Assembly (NCBI RefSeq): GCF_000154725.1
Contig: NZ_DS544873.1
Span: forward strand, 3,237,397-3,301,396
Reading direction: 5' to 3'
Origin: Kordia algicida OT-1
GTDB taxonomy: Bacteria > Bacteroidota > Bacteroidia > Flavobacteriales > Flavobacteriaceae
Length of the DNA: 64,000 bases
This document shows positions 8,701 to 17,353 of this stretch, piece after piece (positions within the stretch are counted from its first letter, which is position 1; each line of letters starts with the position of its first letter). The translations under genes and the position numbers were made by a program. Under the pieces are notes generated by a model. The model was not told the DNA's origin, did not search any database, and worked only from the letters and a program-made list of their open reading frames with translations.

Positions 8701-8744
8701 TATTAAACTACAGCTTGCAAAATCCTTGAATTTTTCAATTACAA

Positions 8745-9374
8745 TCACAAATACGACAAAAACACTTCGCGTGGTACTTCATACGCACCTAAACTTGCCA
8801 AATGATCGGTATGCATCTGGCAGTCTATAAGTTGGCAACCATTTTGTTTCAAGTGTTGTACCAAATGAATAAAACCGAATTTGCTCGCATTACTTTCAAA
8901 GCTAAACATGCTTTCTCCACAGAAAATATGTCCTAAATCAATTCCGTAAATTCCGCCAACAAGTTTATCATCGCGCCAAACTTCTACAGAAGTTGCATGC
9001 CCTTTTTCGTGAAGTTCTATGTACGCTTCTTCCATTTCAACCGTAATCCAAGTATCATCTTGTCCAGGACGTTCAATGAGTGCGCATGCGCGGATGACAT
9101 GTCGAAACGCTTGATTGTAAGTGACTGTAAATGTTTCTCGACGCAAGAGCTGTTTCATACTTTTAGAAACTTTTAAATCGTCTGGAAACAATACCATTCG
9201 CGGATCTGGTGACCACCAAATAATGGGTTCACCTTCACTATACCAAGGAAAAATTCCACTTTGATATGCTAATAATAAACGTTCAGGTTGCAAATCGCCT
9301 CCAACTGCCAAAATCCCTTCTGATGTTGCTTCCGACACTGGCGGAAACGCTATTTTATCTGTTAATATATACAT
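8745..9374 (-). CDS. aat: leucyl/phenylalanyl-tRNA--protein transferase
   Basis: A 209-residue Aat enzyme, which attaches Leu or Phe to proteins with N-terminal Arg or Lys, making them N-degron substrates of ClpS/ClpAP. Family blocks are FPPVSEATSEGILAVGGDL, SGIFPWYSEGEPIIWWSPDP, the GYE-like ITVEMEEAYIELHEKGHATS, VGGIYGIDLGHIFCGESMFS and LIDCQMHTDHLASLGAYEVP. All are conserved and the length is normal. It is monocistronic on the minus strand. The facing spacer carries a possible plus-strand small RNA. Confidence 0.95.
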   Translation of the reverse strand: MYILTDKIAFPPVSEATSEGILAVGGDLQPERLLLAYQSGIFPWYSEGEPIIWWSPDPRMVLFPDDLKVSKSMKQLLRRETFTVTYNQAFRHVIRACALIERPGQDDTWITVEMEEAYIELHEKGHATSVEVWRDDKLVGGIYGIDLGHIFCGESMFSFESNASKFGFIHLVQHLKQNGCQLIDCQMHTDHLASLGAYEVPREVFLSYL

Positions 9375-9422
9375 GTAATTCTCCCGATCTTGTCGTTAGT
9401 TTTAGAAAAGAAATAGTAATTC

Positions 9423-9453
9423 TTTGATTTTTAGTATTTTTTCGCCAAATTTG
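9423..9453 (+). promoter_or_regulatory. candidate Bacteroidota promoter for a small RNA
   Basis: TTTG at 9423-9426 is followed after exactly 19 bases by CAAATTTG at 9446-9453, close to the -33 (TTTG/TTG) and -7 (TAnnTTTG) elements of the Bacteroidota housekeeping sigma factor. No plus-strand gene follows; instead a terminator lies about 90 bases downstream. Confidence 0.45.
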
Positions 9454-9458
9454 TAATT

Positions 9459-9565
9459 AGTCTAAATACAGCTAAACGTATATTTCATCATTGCTTTTTG
9501 AATTAGAGTATGAGGACTAAAGCCTAAAACCACAATACTAAGTCCCGTTTTCGGGACTTTTTTTA
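9459..9565 (+). ncRNA. candidate small RNA of about 105 nt ending in a terminator
   Basis: The interval between the promoter-like site at 9423-9453 and a strong plus-strand terminator has no open frame. AGTCCCG TTTT CGGGACT at 9541-9558 is a perfect 7-bp stem followed directly by TTTTTTT. Both neighbouring genes (aat and atoE) are on the minus strand, and for them the hairpin lacks a T-run on the correct side. The simplest reading is a short independent plus-strand transcript, possibly antisense to the 3' end of the atoE message. I do not recognise an RNA family. Confidence 0.45.
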
Positions 9566-10954
9566 TAGCAATAATAATCCTAAAATATACACTGCCGATC
9601 CTACTAACATTAAAATAATGGTGTATGGTAATATTTCTTTTGCTTTTAATCGTGTAATACCCAATAATGGCAAAGCCCAAAAAGGTTGTAACATGTTTGT
9701 GATTTGATCTCCGTAAGCCAACGCCATGATTGCTTTTTGTAACGGAACGCCTAATTCTAAAGCAGATTTTATCACAATTGGACCTTGTACTGCCCATTGT
9801 CCGCCGCCACTTGGCACAAATATATTGACCAGTCCTGCGCTGAAAAATGTAAATATTGGCAATGTGGTTTCGGTTGCAACCGACACAAAACTATCTGAGA
9901 TCATTCCGACCATTCCAGAACTTTTCATGATGCCCATAATTCCAAAGTATAATGGAAATTGAATTAGAATTCCCGAAGTTCCTCTGATTGCTTCTTCTAC
10001 AGCAGTGAGAAAACTTTTAAAATTTCCGTGCAATACTATTGCCAAACCTAACATAAAAAAGTTGAGCATATTTGGGGAGATTTTTATTTCAGATAATGAA
10101 CTTAAGTTGCCAGAATATTGAATAAAAAACACAGCTAAAAGTAAAATTCCAAATATGATAGCGAATACAGGAGAATAATCTAATTTTTCTGCACCTTCTA
10201 AATCTTCTTTTCCTTTTGTGTTGAATTGATACGTTGGCAAATCTAGTTTTGTAGGAGTCGCTTTTTTGGAAAGAAAACGCAATGTTAACGGAATTACGAC
10301 AAGTAAAATTGTGAATAATAATAAATTCCACCAACTAAAAATGGTACTACTTGAAGTGATGACTTCTGGAACTTTTCCAAACGTATCCACATCCAAAACG
10401 CCATTCATCATGTCGAGCAAATGTCCTTCTTCTGCTACTTTTGAAGGTGCCGAACCACTAATACCGCCATGCCAAACCATCAAACCAACATAACCTGCGG
10501 CGCCAACCAACGGATAATTGATCGGAATGTTATTCTGTTGCGCGTGTTCGCCAACTTTTCTTGCGAGAATGGCTCCGAATATCAAACCCAATCCCCAATT
10601 GAAAAAAGCGACCAACATGGTGGTTACACTAACTAAAACGACCGCATTTGTCGTATTAGTTACTGATTTTGTAATACTGATGATGATTTTATTGACAGGT
10701 TTACTCAAAACCAATACATGTCCCAAGACAAGAATCAACATCATTTGATAAGCGAATACTAACAAGCCTGAATTCCAGATGCCATCTTCCCAAAATGACA
10801 ATACACTTACAAAATGATTGGCTGTATTTGTATCTTCTGGTCGGGTAAAAAATGTTGCCAATACAATCGTTATCAACGTTAACAAAACCGCAATGGTAAA
10901 TGGTGACGGCAAATAACGTTTAAAAATGGTTTCAATAGCTTTGGTAATGCGCAT
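9563..10954 (-). CDS. atoE: short-chain fatty acid transporter, AtoE family
   Basis: A membrane protein of about 463 residues with roughly ten or more hydrophobic segments. Start chosen at 10954 (MRITKAIETIFKRYLPSPF), as homologues begin shortly before the conserved RYLPSPF; an ATG at 10999 would add 15 residues, and a CATTTTTG -7-like element at 10977-10984 lies between the two, supporting the inner start. Family blocks include FNWGLGLIFGAILARKVG, LVWHGGISGSAPSKVA and FVPSGGGQWAVQGPI. These proteins are proposed to import short-chain fatty acids such as butyrate and acetoacetate. No fatty acid genes are adjacent. Confidence 0.88.
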   Translation of the reverse strand: MRITKAIETIFKRYLPSPFTIAVLLTLITIVLATFFTRPEDTNTANHFVSVLSFWEDGIWNSGLLVFAYQMMLILVLGHVLVLSKPVNKIIISITKSVTNTTNAVVLVSVTTMLVAFFNWGLGLIFGAILARKVGEHAQQNNIPINYPLVGAAGYVGLMVWHGGISGSAPSKVAEEGHLLDMMNGVLDVDTFGKVPEVITSSSTIFSWWNLLLFTILLVVIPLTLRFLSKKATPTKLDLPTYQFNTKGKEDLEGAEKLDYSPVFAIIFGILLLAVFFIQYSGNLSSLSEIKISPNMLNFFMLGLAIVLHGNFKSFLTAVEEAIRGTSGILIQFPLYFGIMGIMKSSGMVGMISDSFVSVATETTLPIFTFFSAGLVNIFVPSGGGQWAVQGPIVIKSALELGVPLQKAIMALAYGDQITNMLQPFWALPLLGITRLKAKEILPYTIILMLVGSAVYILGLLLL

Positions 10955-11133
10955 GGTTGATTTTTGCGTGAATTTACAAAAATGTTTTTTGAAGTTCATT
11001 TGTGAATGATTTACTCAAATTCAACTAATTGACAAATTAAAAAACATTAAATCATTTTTTCTGTTGATTTTAACTTGTATTATTATTAGTTTTAAAGCAT
11101 ATACATTATACAAGCAATCTAAAAAGAAAACGC

Positions 11134-12813
11134 ATGCTAAAAAAATTTTACGATTTTAAAAACTTTAAAGGCGACTTTACGGGCGGACTCGTAGCTGGTG
11201 TCGTGGCTTTACCGCTAGCTTTAGCGTTTGGAGTACAGTCTGGAATGGGCGCAACGGCAGGTTTATATGGAGCTATTGCTGTTGGTATTTTTGCTGCGCT
11301 TTGTGGAGGCACAGAAACACAAGCAAGTGGTCCTACAGGTCCGATGACCGTAGTTTCGGCTGCTTTGATTGCTGCTGCTATTCAAATGAGCGGAAGTGAA
11401 GCTTTAAATGATAATGCCATGAGTATCATTTTAGCAACCTTTCTATTAGGTGGAATTTTCCAAGTCGTTTTCGGGTTTTTAAATATTGCCAGTTATGTAA
11501 AATACTTCCCATATCCTGTTATCTCAGGATTTATGAGTGGTGTGGGACTGATTATCGTGCTTTTACAAATATTTCCCTTTGCGGGAATGGCTTCGTCAAA
11601 ATCAACTATTTCCGTAATTCAGAATTTTCCGAGTTTATTTACGGATGCAAATGTATATGCATTGTTACTCGGTGCGATTACCATTGCAGTGTATTATATT
11701 TTTCCAAAAATTACAAAAGCAATTCCAAGTGCTTTAGTGGCTTTAATTGTAGCTACATTGATTGCGTATTTTATGAAAATGGATGTTCCTTTGATTGGAG
11801 AAATTCCTTCAGGATTGCCTACTTTTCAGTTAGGAAATATTTTAAGTATTGATTCAGCTGCATACGCTACCATTGTAGAATATGCTGTGGTTTTGGCAGT
11901 GCTTGGAAGCATTGATTCACTATTAACATCTGTAATTGCAGATAATATGACCAAAACCAAACACAATAGCAACCGAGAACTCATCGGACAAGGAATTGGA
12001 AATATGATTGCGGCAGCTATTGGTGGAATTCCTGGAGCTGGAGCAACAAAAGGAACTGTTGTAAACATTAATGCAGGTGGAAGAACAAGAGTTTCGGGTA
12101 TAATACACGGACTTTTCCTATTGGCTGTCTTACTCGGTTTGGGACAATTAGCCGCACACATTCCATTGTGTGTATTGGCTGGTTTATTAATTCCAATTGG
12201 ATTTAAGATTGTAGATTTTAAAGGATTAAAACACCTTTTAAAAGTTCCAAGAGCTGATGCCGTTATCATGATATTGGTCTTATTAATTACTACGTTTGGA
12301 AGTTTGATTCAGGCTGTTGGAATCGGAATTGCGTTGGCTTGTTTGTTATTTATGAAAAAATCGGGTGACATTAGTGAAAAAGGTATGGAAGTTGGAAAAG
12401 TCGCTGATATTGATGGTTCAAAACCTTGGCAAGATGAAATTGAGTTTTATGAAGAATATAAGAGTAAAGTCATCATCAAACATTTGTATGGACCTTTATT
12501 TTTCGGATTTACCTCGTATTTTAAAGATCAGATTCAGTTATTGCCTAAAGATATAAAAGCAGTTATTTTTAGAATGGACAGAGTTCCGTATATCGATCAA
12601 TCTGGTTTGTATACCTTAGAAGATATCATTTTCGATTTGCGTGCCAAAAACATCGAAGTCATTTTAGTTGGACTTCAAGAACAACCGTGTGACATGTTGA
12701 AAAAGGTTGATATTATTCCTGATCTCGTTCCCGAAGATGATTTATTCAAAACCATTGATGATAGTTTTGACTATTTGAAGGAAAAGTTGAAAGGAAATGC
12801 TGTTGTGAAATAG
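11134..12813 (+). CDS. SulP-family inorganic anion transporter with STAS domain
   Basis: A 559-residue transporter. The membrane part has the SulP start FTGGLVAGVVALPLALAFGV, the GTETQASGPTGPMTVV segment that lines the anion site, and the IGQGIGNMIAAAIGGIPGAG motif, over about 12-14 segments. Residues from about 440 form a cytoplasmic STAS domain, including FRMDRVPYIDQSGLYTLE, where the conserved serine of the STAS loop is present. Substrates of the family are sulfate, bicarbonate or other anions; in marine bacteria many act on bicarbonate, but there is no carbonic anhydrase next to it, so I leave the substrate open. Confidence 0.93.
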   Translation: MLKKFYDFKNFKGDFTGGLVAGVVALPLALAFGVQSGMGATAGLYGAIAVGIFAALCGGTETQASGPTGPMTVVSAALIAAAIQMSGSEALNDNAMSIILATFLLGGIFQVVFGFLNIASYVKYFPYPVISGFMSGVGLIIVLLQIFPFAGMASSKSTISVIQNFPSLFTDANVYALLLGAITIAVYYIFPKITKAIPSALVALIVATLIAYFMKMDVPLIGEIPSGLPTFQLGNILSIDSAAYATIVEYAVVLAVLGSIDSLLTSVIADNMTKTKHNSNRELIGQGIGNMIAAAIGGIPGAGATKGTVVNINAGGRTRVSGIIHGLFLLAVLLGLGQLAAHIPLCVLAGLLIPIGFKIVDFKGLKHLLKVPRADAVIMILVLLITTFGSLIQAVGIGIALACLLFMKKSGDISEKGMEVGKVADIDGSKPWQDEIEFYEEYKSKVIIKHLYGPLFFGFTSYFKDQIQLLPKDIKAVIFRMDRVPYIDQSGLYTLEDIIFDLRAKNIEVILVGLQEQPCDMLKKVDIIPDLVPEDDLFKTIDDSFDYLKEKLKGNAVVK

Positions 12814-12854
12814 ATTTTTTGAAAAATATCGATTAAAAAAAGCTATCTAAAGAG

Positions 12855-13160
12855 TTAAATATTCAAAAACTCTTTTAACTCTTTCGGATTATCTTTATTG
12901 TTCCAAAATAGCAGCAGTTCTATGGTTTGAGTATCTTCAAAAACATCAAAGTATAATGTTGTTTGTTTAGAGATTACAAATGAGCGCAAATTTGTTTTAG
13001 GTGATCCTTTGCCTTCAATTAATCCTAACTCAAGTTTTTTAACAAAATCATCCACTAAATTTATAAAGTCAATAATTTCATTGATTGACCATTTTTTACT
13101 GATTTTGTCTAATTCTTTTACAAATGATAATTCAGCAGTTGGTGTCCATATAACGTTCAT
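12855..13160 (-). CDS. type II toxin, RelE/ParE superfamily
   Basis: A 101-residue small basic/acidic-mixed protein with the RelE/ParE fold pattern: an N-terminal strand (MNVIWTPTAELSFVKELDKI), two helices (INEIIDFINLVDDFVKKLE), then strands with RSFVISKQTTLYFDV and IELLLFWNNKDNPKEL. The ending FW-x-N-x-D-P is typical of this toxin branch. RelE members cut mRNA at the ribosome, while ParE members inhibit gyrase; I cannot tell which applies. It follows the putative antitoxin by 7 bases in the same direction. Confidence 0.85.
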   Translation of the reverse strand: MNVIWTPTAELSFVKELDKISKKWSINEIIDFINLVDDFVKKLELGLIEGKGSPKTNLRSFVISKQTTLYFDVFEDTQTIELLLFWNNKDNPKELKEFLNI

Positions 13161-13167
13161 AAGCGTA

Positions 13168-13413
13168 TTAAGCTATGTCATATTTCTTTCGAAAATCATC
13201 CATTACATCTTTGTGTGAACGTGTCTTACCTTGGCGAGCTTGATTTCTGCTTTCTTTAAGGATTTCTTGAATTTCTGTAGGGAGTTCATCGTAGAAATCA
13301 GTAACCTCTTGTTCAGAATATGTTTTATGCAATGCGCTTACCATTCGCAAAAATCGTTCATCTGACGAGTTAATAATCTCAATGACTTTATCTCTTAATT
13401 CAATTGCTCCCAT
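13168..13413 (-). CDS. antitoxin of the RelE/ParE-type pair
   Basis: An 81-residue, mostly helical, acidic protein (LRDKVIEIINSSDERFLRMV at residues 6-25, then a linker EVTDFYDELPTEIQEIL) with a basic C-terminal half (KESRNQARQGKTRSHKDVMD). The size, order (antitoxin first) and 7-base spacing to the toxin fit a type II antitoxin of the sort common in Bacteroidota. No known DNA-binding fold is obvious. A -7-like element (13436-13443) sits just upstream, so the pair has its own promoter. Confidence 0.8.
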   Translation of the reverse strand: MGAIELRDKVIEIINSSDERFLRMVSALHKTYSEQEVTDFYDELPTEIQEILKESRNQARQGKTRSHKDVMDDFRKKYDIA

Positions 13414-13435
13414 GATACATGAAGTATTATACTAT

Positions 13436-13443
13436 CAAATATA
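13436..13443 (-). promoter_or_regulatory. -7 element upstream of the toxin-antitoxin pair
   Basis: Read on the minus strand this is TATATTTG, an exact TAnnTTTG match 23 bases upstream of the antitoxin ATG. A matching TTG at the usual 19-base distance is not present, so activity may depend on other factors. Confidence 0.5.
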
Positions 13444-13653
13444 GACAAATTATGGCATATTTAGTAACTATAAAATAGATTCAAAAACTATTTTATACAT
13501 TTATTAGGAGAAAGCCTTTAACGATAACTAAGATAAATAGTTGTTTAAATATAACTATTCATCACAAGATCATATTAGTATTAGGAGGATGCTAATTCAT
13601 GAATCACTTAAAATCAGAGACATTTATAAGACTATCCTTTCGGGTATAAAAAT

Positions 13654-13686
13654 AAAAACCTGTAATCTTTTAAATTACAGGTTTTT
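13654..13686. terminator. strong hairpin with T-run, no gene upstream on plus strand
   Basis: AAAAACCTGTAAT and ATTACAGGTTTTT form a perfect 13-bp stem with a 7-base loop. The right arm ends in TTTTT followed by further T-rich sequence; on the minus strand the left arm likewise gives T-rich sequence. The nearest minus-strand gene end on its right is the phosphatase at 13851, so it could terminate that gene about 165 bases after its stop, or an unannotated plus-strand RNA. Confidence 0.6.
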
Positions 13687-13850
13687 ACATTTTTTTACAA
13701 CGACTATAGCCGTAATCAAGTGTACTTTTAAAGTACAATTACAGATTAAAAAGGCAAGTCATATTTTTTTAATACCAATTGTGAGCTTGAAATTACTATA
13801 AAAAGTAAATGATGGTTTTTTTATTCAAGTTGTAAATGGTAGAACCTCAA

Positions 13851-15530
13851 CTAAGAGTTTCTCGCTTCTATTTCTTGTAACTTATTCATTTTTTCAATCA
13901 AATCTCCTGTAATTGCAACCACACTTGATTTTGGAATATTATCCACATCAAACGGCCACGTACTTGTTGGGTTTTGAAGGTCTTTGGTTTGTTCGCCTGG
14001 ATGTTGTACACTTAAAAACAAGCTTTTCCCATCGGGTGAAAACCAAGGCCCTGTCAATTCTGCATCTATTGGCGCTGACGCGACGCGAATGATTTTCCCT
14101 GCGTCTTTGCCATAGCGCGGAATCACAAATAAACTATTATTTTTAAACGGCATATATGGTTTGTCTTCTCTGTTCATCACACTTCCTGACATATCCGTAG
14201 TAATCCATAAATTTCCAGACATATCAAATGCCAAGTTATCAGGACACGAAAACCCATTTTCTTCCCCACCAGCCATATATGTAGACGCTTTAAACGTTAA
14301 GGCATCGTATTCTCCATTAGTTTCCTCTATTTTAAGAATAGAGCCGTGAAAATCATTTTTAGGTTTGTTATTTGTTAATGAGACAAATACATGTCCTGTT
14401 ACTGGATCAATTTCAATATCTTCTGGACGATTTAATTCAGTAGCCTTTAATATTTTGGAAGCTTCTCTTGCTCTCACTAATACTTCTGTTTGATCTTTGA
14501 ATTTTTCTTTTAATAGCGGTTGCGTTGACCAATCAAGTGCTAACCATTTTCCATTAATAGTATCTGCAACATACAATGTTCCTTCTTTAAGGGAACCAGG
14601 TTTAGAAGAAATAAACTTGTATAAATGTTCGCTGTTTTTATCATCTCCTGTGTAAGCCACTACGCGTTTATCATCTAATTCGTACAACGTACAACATTCG
14701 TGTGCAAACCTTCCCAAAGCAATGTGTTTTTGAGCGGAACCATCTTTCGGATCTATCTCTACAACCCAACCATAGTGTTCAGGTGGACGATTGTAAAATT
14801 TCTCCCAACCGTATTGACTTGCTATTCTTGATCGATTGTTATTTTCATCATATTTGATCTCTCCAAAACAGCTATCATAATTCTCTTCACAGGTTAGAAA
14901 TGTATTCCAAGGTGTTATTCCTCCTGAACAATTACTGAGTGTTCCAATAGCTGTATTTTTTCCTGCAATAGGAACATCCCAATTTAATTTGATAGGAGTA
15001 TGTGCCGTAATTCGTTTGTTATATGGATCATTTTCAACTACTTTCCATTGACCGTTTTCTTCTTTTATCCTCACAATAGTTCCACCAACACTATAGATTT
15101 CTTTGTCCACTTGTTCTTTGGTTTTTGTAGCTCCAGGGTTACGGTAATTATAACCAGAAACAAAAAGAGAATTCATATACTCATGATTTACCCAAAGCAA
15201 TCCATCTTTCGGATTCTTTTCATCAAAAGGAATAAAACAAGTAAAGTCATTATTATCACCAAAAGTATCTTCTACACTTATTTTGTCTCCGTGTTTCACA
15301 ATGACGTTATACTTTAATCCATTGGCAAGTAGTAAGTCGTCTGTATCAGAAGGCAACATTCCTTTCAAAACGAAGTTCTTCAATTTTTTCAAAATAGCTT
15401 CTGGAGTGTTTTTAAATCCAGGGGCTGGAGTGGTAGTATTGCCACAACTGATTAAAAATTGTGGCATCATTACAGCTCCCAAACTCGCTTTTCCTAAAAA
15501 GGATATAAAATTTCTACGACTGTATCCCAT
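13851..15530 (-). CDS. PhoX-like phosphatase (DUF839), Tat-type lipoprotein
   Basis: A 559-residue protein. The N-terminus reads MGYSRRNFISFLGKASLGAV, with the twin-arginine pair at residues 5-6 and a lipobox Cys at about residue 29 (FLISCG), so it is probably a folded Tat-exported lipoprotein. The rest matches the DUF839/PhoX family, a calcium- and iron-dependent beta-propeller phosphatase fold: FDEKNPKDGLLWVNHEYMNS, GTLSNCSGGITPWNTFLTCE, LGRFAHECCTLYELDDKRVV and LNRPEDIEIDPVTGHVFVSL. PhoX enzymes release phosphate from organic esters in the periplasm. A 13-bp hairpin lies in its leader (15552-15602). Confidence 0.9.
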   Translation of the reverse strand: MGYSRRNFISFLGKASLGAVMMPQFLISCGNTTTPAPGFKNTPEAILKKLKNFVLKGMLPSDTDDLLLANGLKYNVIVKHGDKISVEDTFGDNNDFTCFIPFDEKNPKDGLLWVNHEYMNSLFVSGYNYRNPGATKTKEQVDKEIYSVGGTIVRIKEENGQWKVVENDPYNKRITAHTPIKLNWDVPIAGKNTAIGTLSNCSGGITPWNTFLTCEENYDSCFGEIKYDENNNRSRIASQYGWEKFYNRPPEHYGWVVEIDPKDGSAQKHIALGRFAHECCTLYELDDKRVVAYTGDDKNSEHLYKFISSKPGSLKEGTLYVADTINGKWLALDWSTQPLLKEKFKDQTEVLVRAREASKILKATELNRPEDIEIDPVTGHVFVSLTNNKPKNDFHGSILKIEETNGEYDALTFKASTYMAGGEENGFSCPDNLAFDMSGNLWITTDMSGSVMNREDKPYMPFKNNSLFVIPRYGKDAGKIIRVASAPIDAELTGPWFSPDGKSLFLSVQHPGEQTKDLQNPTSTWPFDVDNIPKSSVVAITGDLIEKMNKLQEIEARNS

Positions 15531-15551
15531 TTGGCTTTTATTTAGTTAATA

Positions 15552-15602
15552 GCAAAAAACTACCTCTTTTTCTTGTATGAACTAAGGAAAGGTAGTTTTT
15601 GC
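15552..15602 (-). promoter_or_regulatory. long hairpin in the 5' leader of the PhoX-like gene
   Basis: GCAAAAAACTACCT and AGGTAGTTTTTGC pair over about 13 bp (one bulged A), with a loop of about 24 bases. It lies between two divergent genes (the phosphatase at 15530 leftward and folE at 15704 rightward), so it cannot terminate either of them. Read on the minus strand it ends in TTTTTTGC about 20 bases before the phosphatase start, like an attenuator. No known riboswitch pattern is visible. Confidence 0.45.
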
Positions 15603-15647
15603 TTTCATTAATTTTTTAATTTTCGCAATAAATTTAGCGCAACACAG

Positions 15648-15675
15648 TTGCATTAGCAAAATATTCATAGTTTTG
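15648..15675 (+). promoter_or_regulatory. promoter upstream of folE
   Basis: TTG at 15648-15650 and TAGTTTTG at 15668-15675 (an exact TAnnTTTG) are separated by 17 bases, slightly less than the usual 19. The element lies 28 bases before the folE ATG. Confidence 0.5.
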
Positions 15676-15703
15676 TAACATAATTTTTTAAAAAAAGAAT
15701 CGA

Positions 15704-16366
15704 ATGGACAAAGAACAGATAGAGGTATTGGGCAATAATCATATTGCTACTAGCATACAAACTCCGTTGCGACCTGATGCTTTTGACACCTCTGATAATG
15801 AGAAGATTAAAAATATAGAAACATACTTCGGACATATCATGCAAGAACTTGGACTTGATCTTACCGATGATAGTTTATCAGGCACACCGTATCGTGTTGC
15901 GAAAATGTATGTAAAAGAATTATTTTACGGATTAAATCCAGCAAACAAACCGAAGCTTTCCACTTTTGAAAATAAATATAAATATGGAAAAATGCTGGTA
16001 GAACAAAACATTACTATTGATTCGGCTTGCGAACATCATTTTTTACCTATTGTTGGTCATGCACACGTAGCGTATATTCCAAATGATAGGGTTATTGGAC
16101 TTTCTAAAATTAATCGTTTGGTAGATTATTATGCACACAGACCGCAGGTTCAAGAGCGATTATCATTGCAAATTTTGAAAGACTTACAATATGCCTTAAA
16201 AACTGAAGATGTAATTGTAATGGTAGTTGCCAAACATTTGTGTGTTTCTTCTAGAGGAATCAAAGATAAAAACAGCTTAACCACAACAGTAGAATATGGC
16301 GGGTGTTTTGAACTAGATCAAAAAAGACAAGAGTTTTTAGATATCGTTACAAAAATTTCTATTTAA
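15704..16366 (+). CDS. folE: GTP cyclohydrolase I
   Basis: A 220-residue enzyme that converts GTP to 7,8-dihydroneopterin triphosphate, the first step of tetrahydrofolate synthesis. The zinc ligands are in SACEHHFLPIVGHAHVAYIP (Cys and His of C-E-H-H) and in KHLCVSSRGIKD. GTP-binding blocks GTPYRVAKMYVKELFYGL and GLSKINRLVDYYAHRPQVQE are intact. Two lipoprotein genes follow 15 and 24 bases apart in the same direction, so an operon is likely although their link to folate is not apparent. Confidence 0.97.
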   Translation: MDKEQIEVLGNNHIATSIQTPLRPDAFDTSDNEKIKNIETYFGHIMQELGLDLTDDSLSGTPYRVAKMYVKELFYGLNPANKPKLSTFENKYKYGKMLVEQNITIDSACEHHFLPIVGHAHVAYIPNDRVIGLSKINRLVDYYAHRPQVQERLSLQILKDLQYALKTEDVIVMVVAKHLCVSSRGIKDKNSLTTTVEYGGCFELDQKRQEFLDIVTKISI

Positions 16367-16381
16367 AATTAGTAATCACAG

Positions 16382-17329
16382 ATGATCTATAAAAGAACCC
16401 TTATTTTTATACTAATCCTCTCTTTTTCTTGTAGTAAACAACAAAAAGACTTGGAAAAATCTTCTGTAGATTATGATAAAGTGGATGCATTTTTTGGTAC
16501 AAATGTATCTCAGATACTATTTGACCATTTGTATGTCGTATTAGATAGTGTGTCGTATGCACAGTTAAAGCAGAATGCATTTTTTAATGATATGTATGGA
16601 AGTATAGATAAAGGCTTGCCTAATTTTGAAGCTATTGACGCTAAAACATCATCTTGTTATATAAGAGGTCATTCTCATTATATTGAAATTTTAGGACCAA
16701 ATAACCGTTATCAGGAGCCTATAGGAAAAAGTGGCATTGGTTTTTCACTACACAATAAAGGAGAGCATTTTCACTTAGGTGTACAACCAAAGTTAGCACA
16801 AAATAAAACTCCATACTTAAGCATTTCTGAAACTATTGACTTGCCTATTGAAAATACTGAAATTACATGGTTTAAAGCTTTTTACTCGCCTAATATAAGT
16901 ACAAATCTACATACGTGGTATGCTTTTTATAATCCTATTTTTCTAGACAGTTTGTATCACGTTAAACACCATACGTATTCACGAGAAGCTTTTTTAAAAA
17001 AATTATATAAAAAAGAATGCCTTTTTAAAGATATTGAGAGTATTTCAATGCATTGCACCAAAGCAGATTTTTATCGTATTGCACAAGAAATGCGACATTT
17101 GGGATGCGATCTTATCAAAAATGAAGGAAAAACACTTACCATCGCTAGCGGTGATATAACTATAGAAATTCGCCTTTCTGAGACCATAAAAAATAGTCAT
17201 ATTACACAAATACAATGTAAATTAAATACTATTGATAGTAGCGTGATACAATTAGGAAATCTCACAATTACCAATTATGGTATGAAATCTATATGGGATT
17301 TTAATACTTTTAATAAAACCATCTTTTAA
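16382..17329 (+). CDS. DUF5829-like lipoprotein
   Basis: A 315-residue protein with a lipoprotein signal (MIYKRTLIFILILSFSC, Cys17). The mature part begins with a segment typical of glyoxalase/VOC-like folds: FDHLYVVLDSVSYAQLKQN, then SCYIRGHSHYIEILGPNNRY and GKSGIGFSLHN. I recall this combination as DUF5829, of unknown function. A C-terminal half (about 205-315) may be a second VOC-like module. It follows folE by 15 bases and precedes another lipoprotein by 24 bases. The family assignment is from memory and moderately sure. Confidence 0.65.
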   Translation: MIYKRTLIFILILSFSCSKQQKDLEKSSVDYDKVDAFFGTNVSQILFDHLYVVLDSVSYAQLKQNAFFNDMYGSIDKGLPNFEAIDAKTSSCYIRGHSHYIEILGPNNRYQEPIGKSGIGFSLHNKGEHFHLGVQPKLAQNKTPYLSISETIDLPIENTEITWFKAFYSPNISTNLHTWYAFYNPIFLDSLYHVKHHTYSREAFLKKLYKKECLFKDIESISMHCTKADFYRIAQEMRHLGCDLIKNEGKTLTIASGDITIEIRLSETIKNSHITQIQCKLNTIDSSVIQLGNLTITNYGMKSIWDFNTFNKTIF

Positions 17330-17353
17330 TTAATAACCATAAAACTATTAGAA

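Larger units (their letters stand above)
13414..13850. other. intergenic region, 437 bases, with an orphan terminator
   Basis: The gap between the toxin-antitoxin pair and the phosphatase gene has no convincing coding sequence; the only longer frame runs straight through a terminator hairpin and has no family resemblance. It contains small inverted repeats such as AATAGTT..AACTATT near 13530-13555 and the strong hairpin at 13654-13686. A non-coding RNA ending at that hairpin is possible, but no clear promoter is visible. Confidence 0.45.

Noticed and set aside
13541-13801. An 86-codon plus-strand frame in the gap before the phosphatase gene
   Set aside because: It passes through a perfect 13-bp terminator hairpin, has no recognisable motif and unusual composition.
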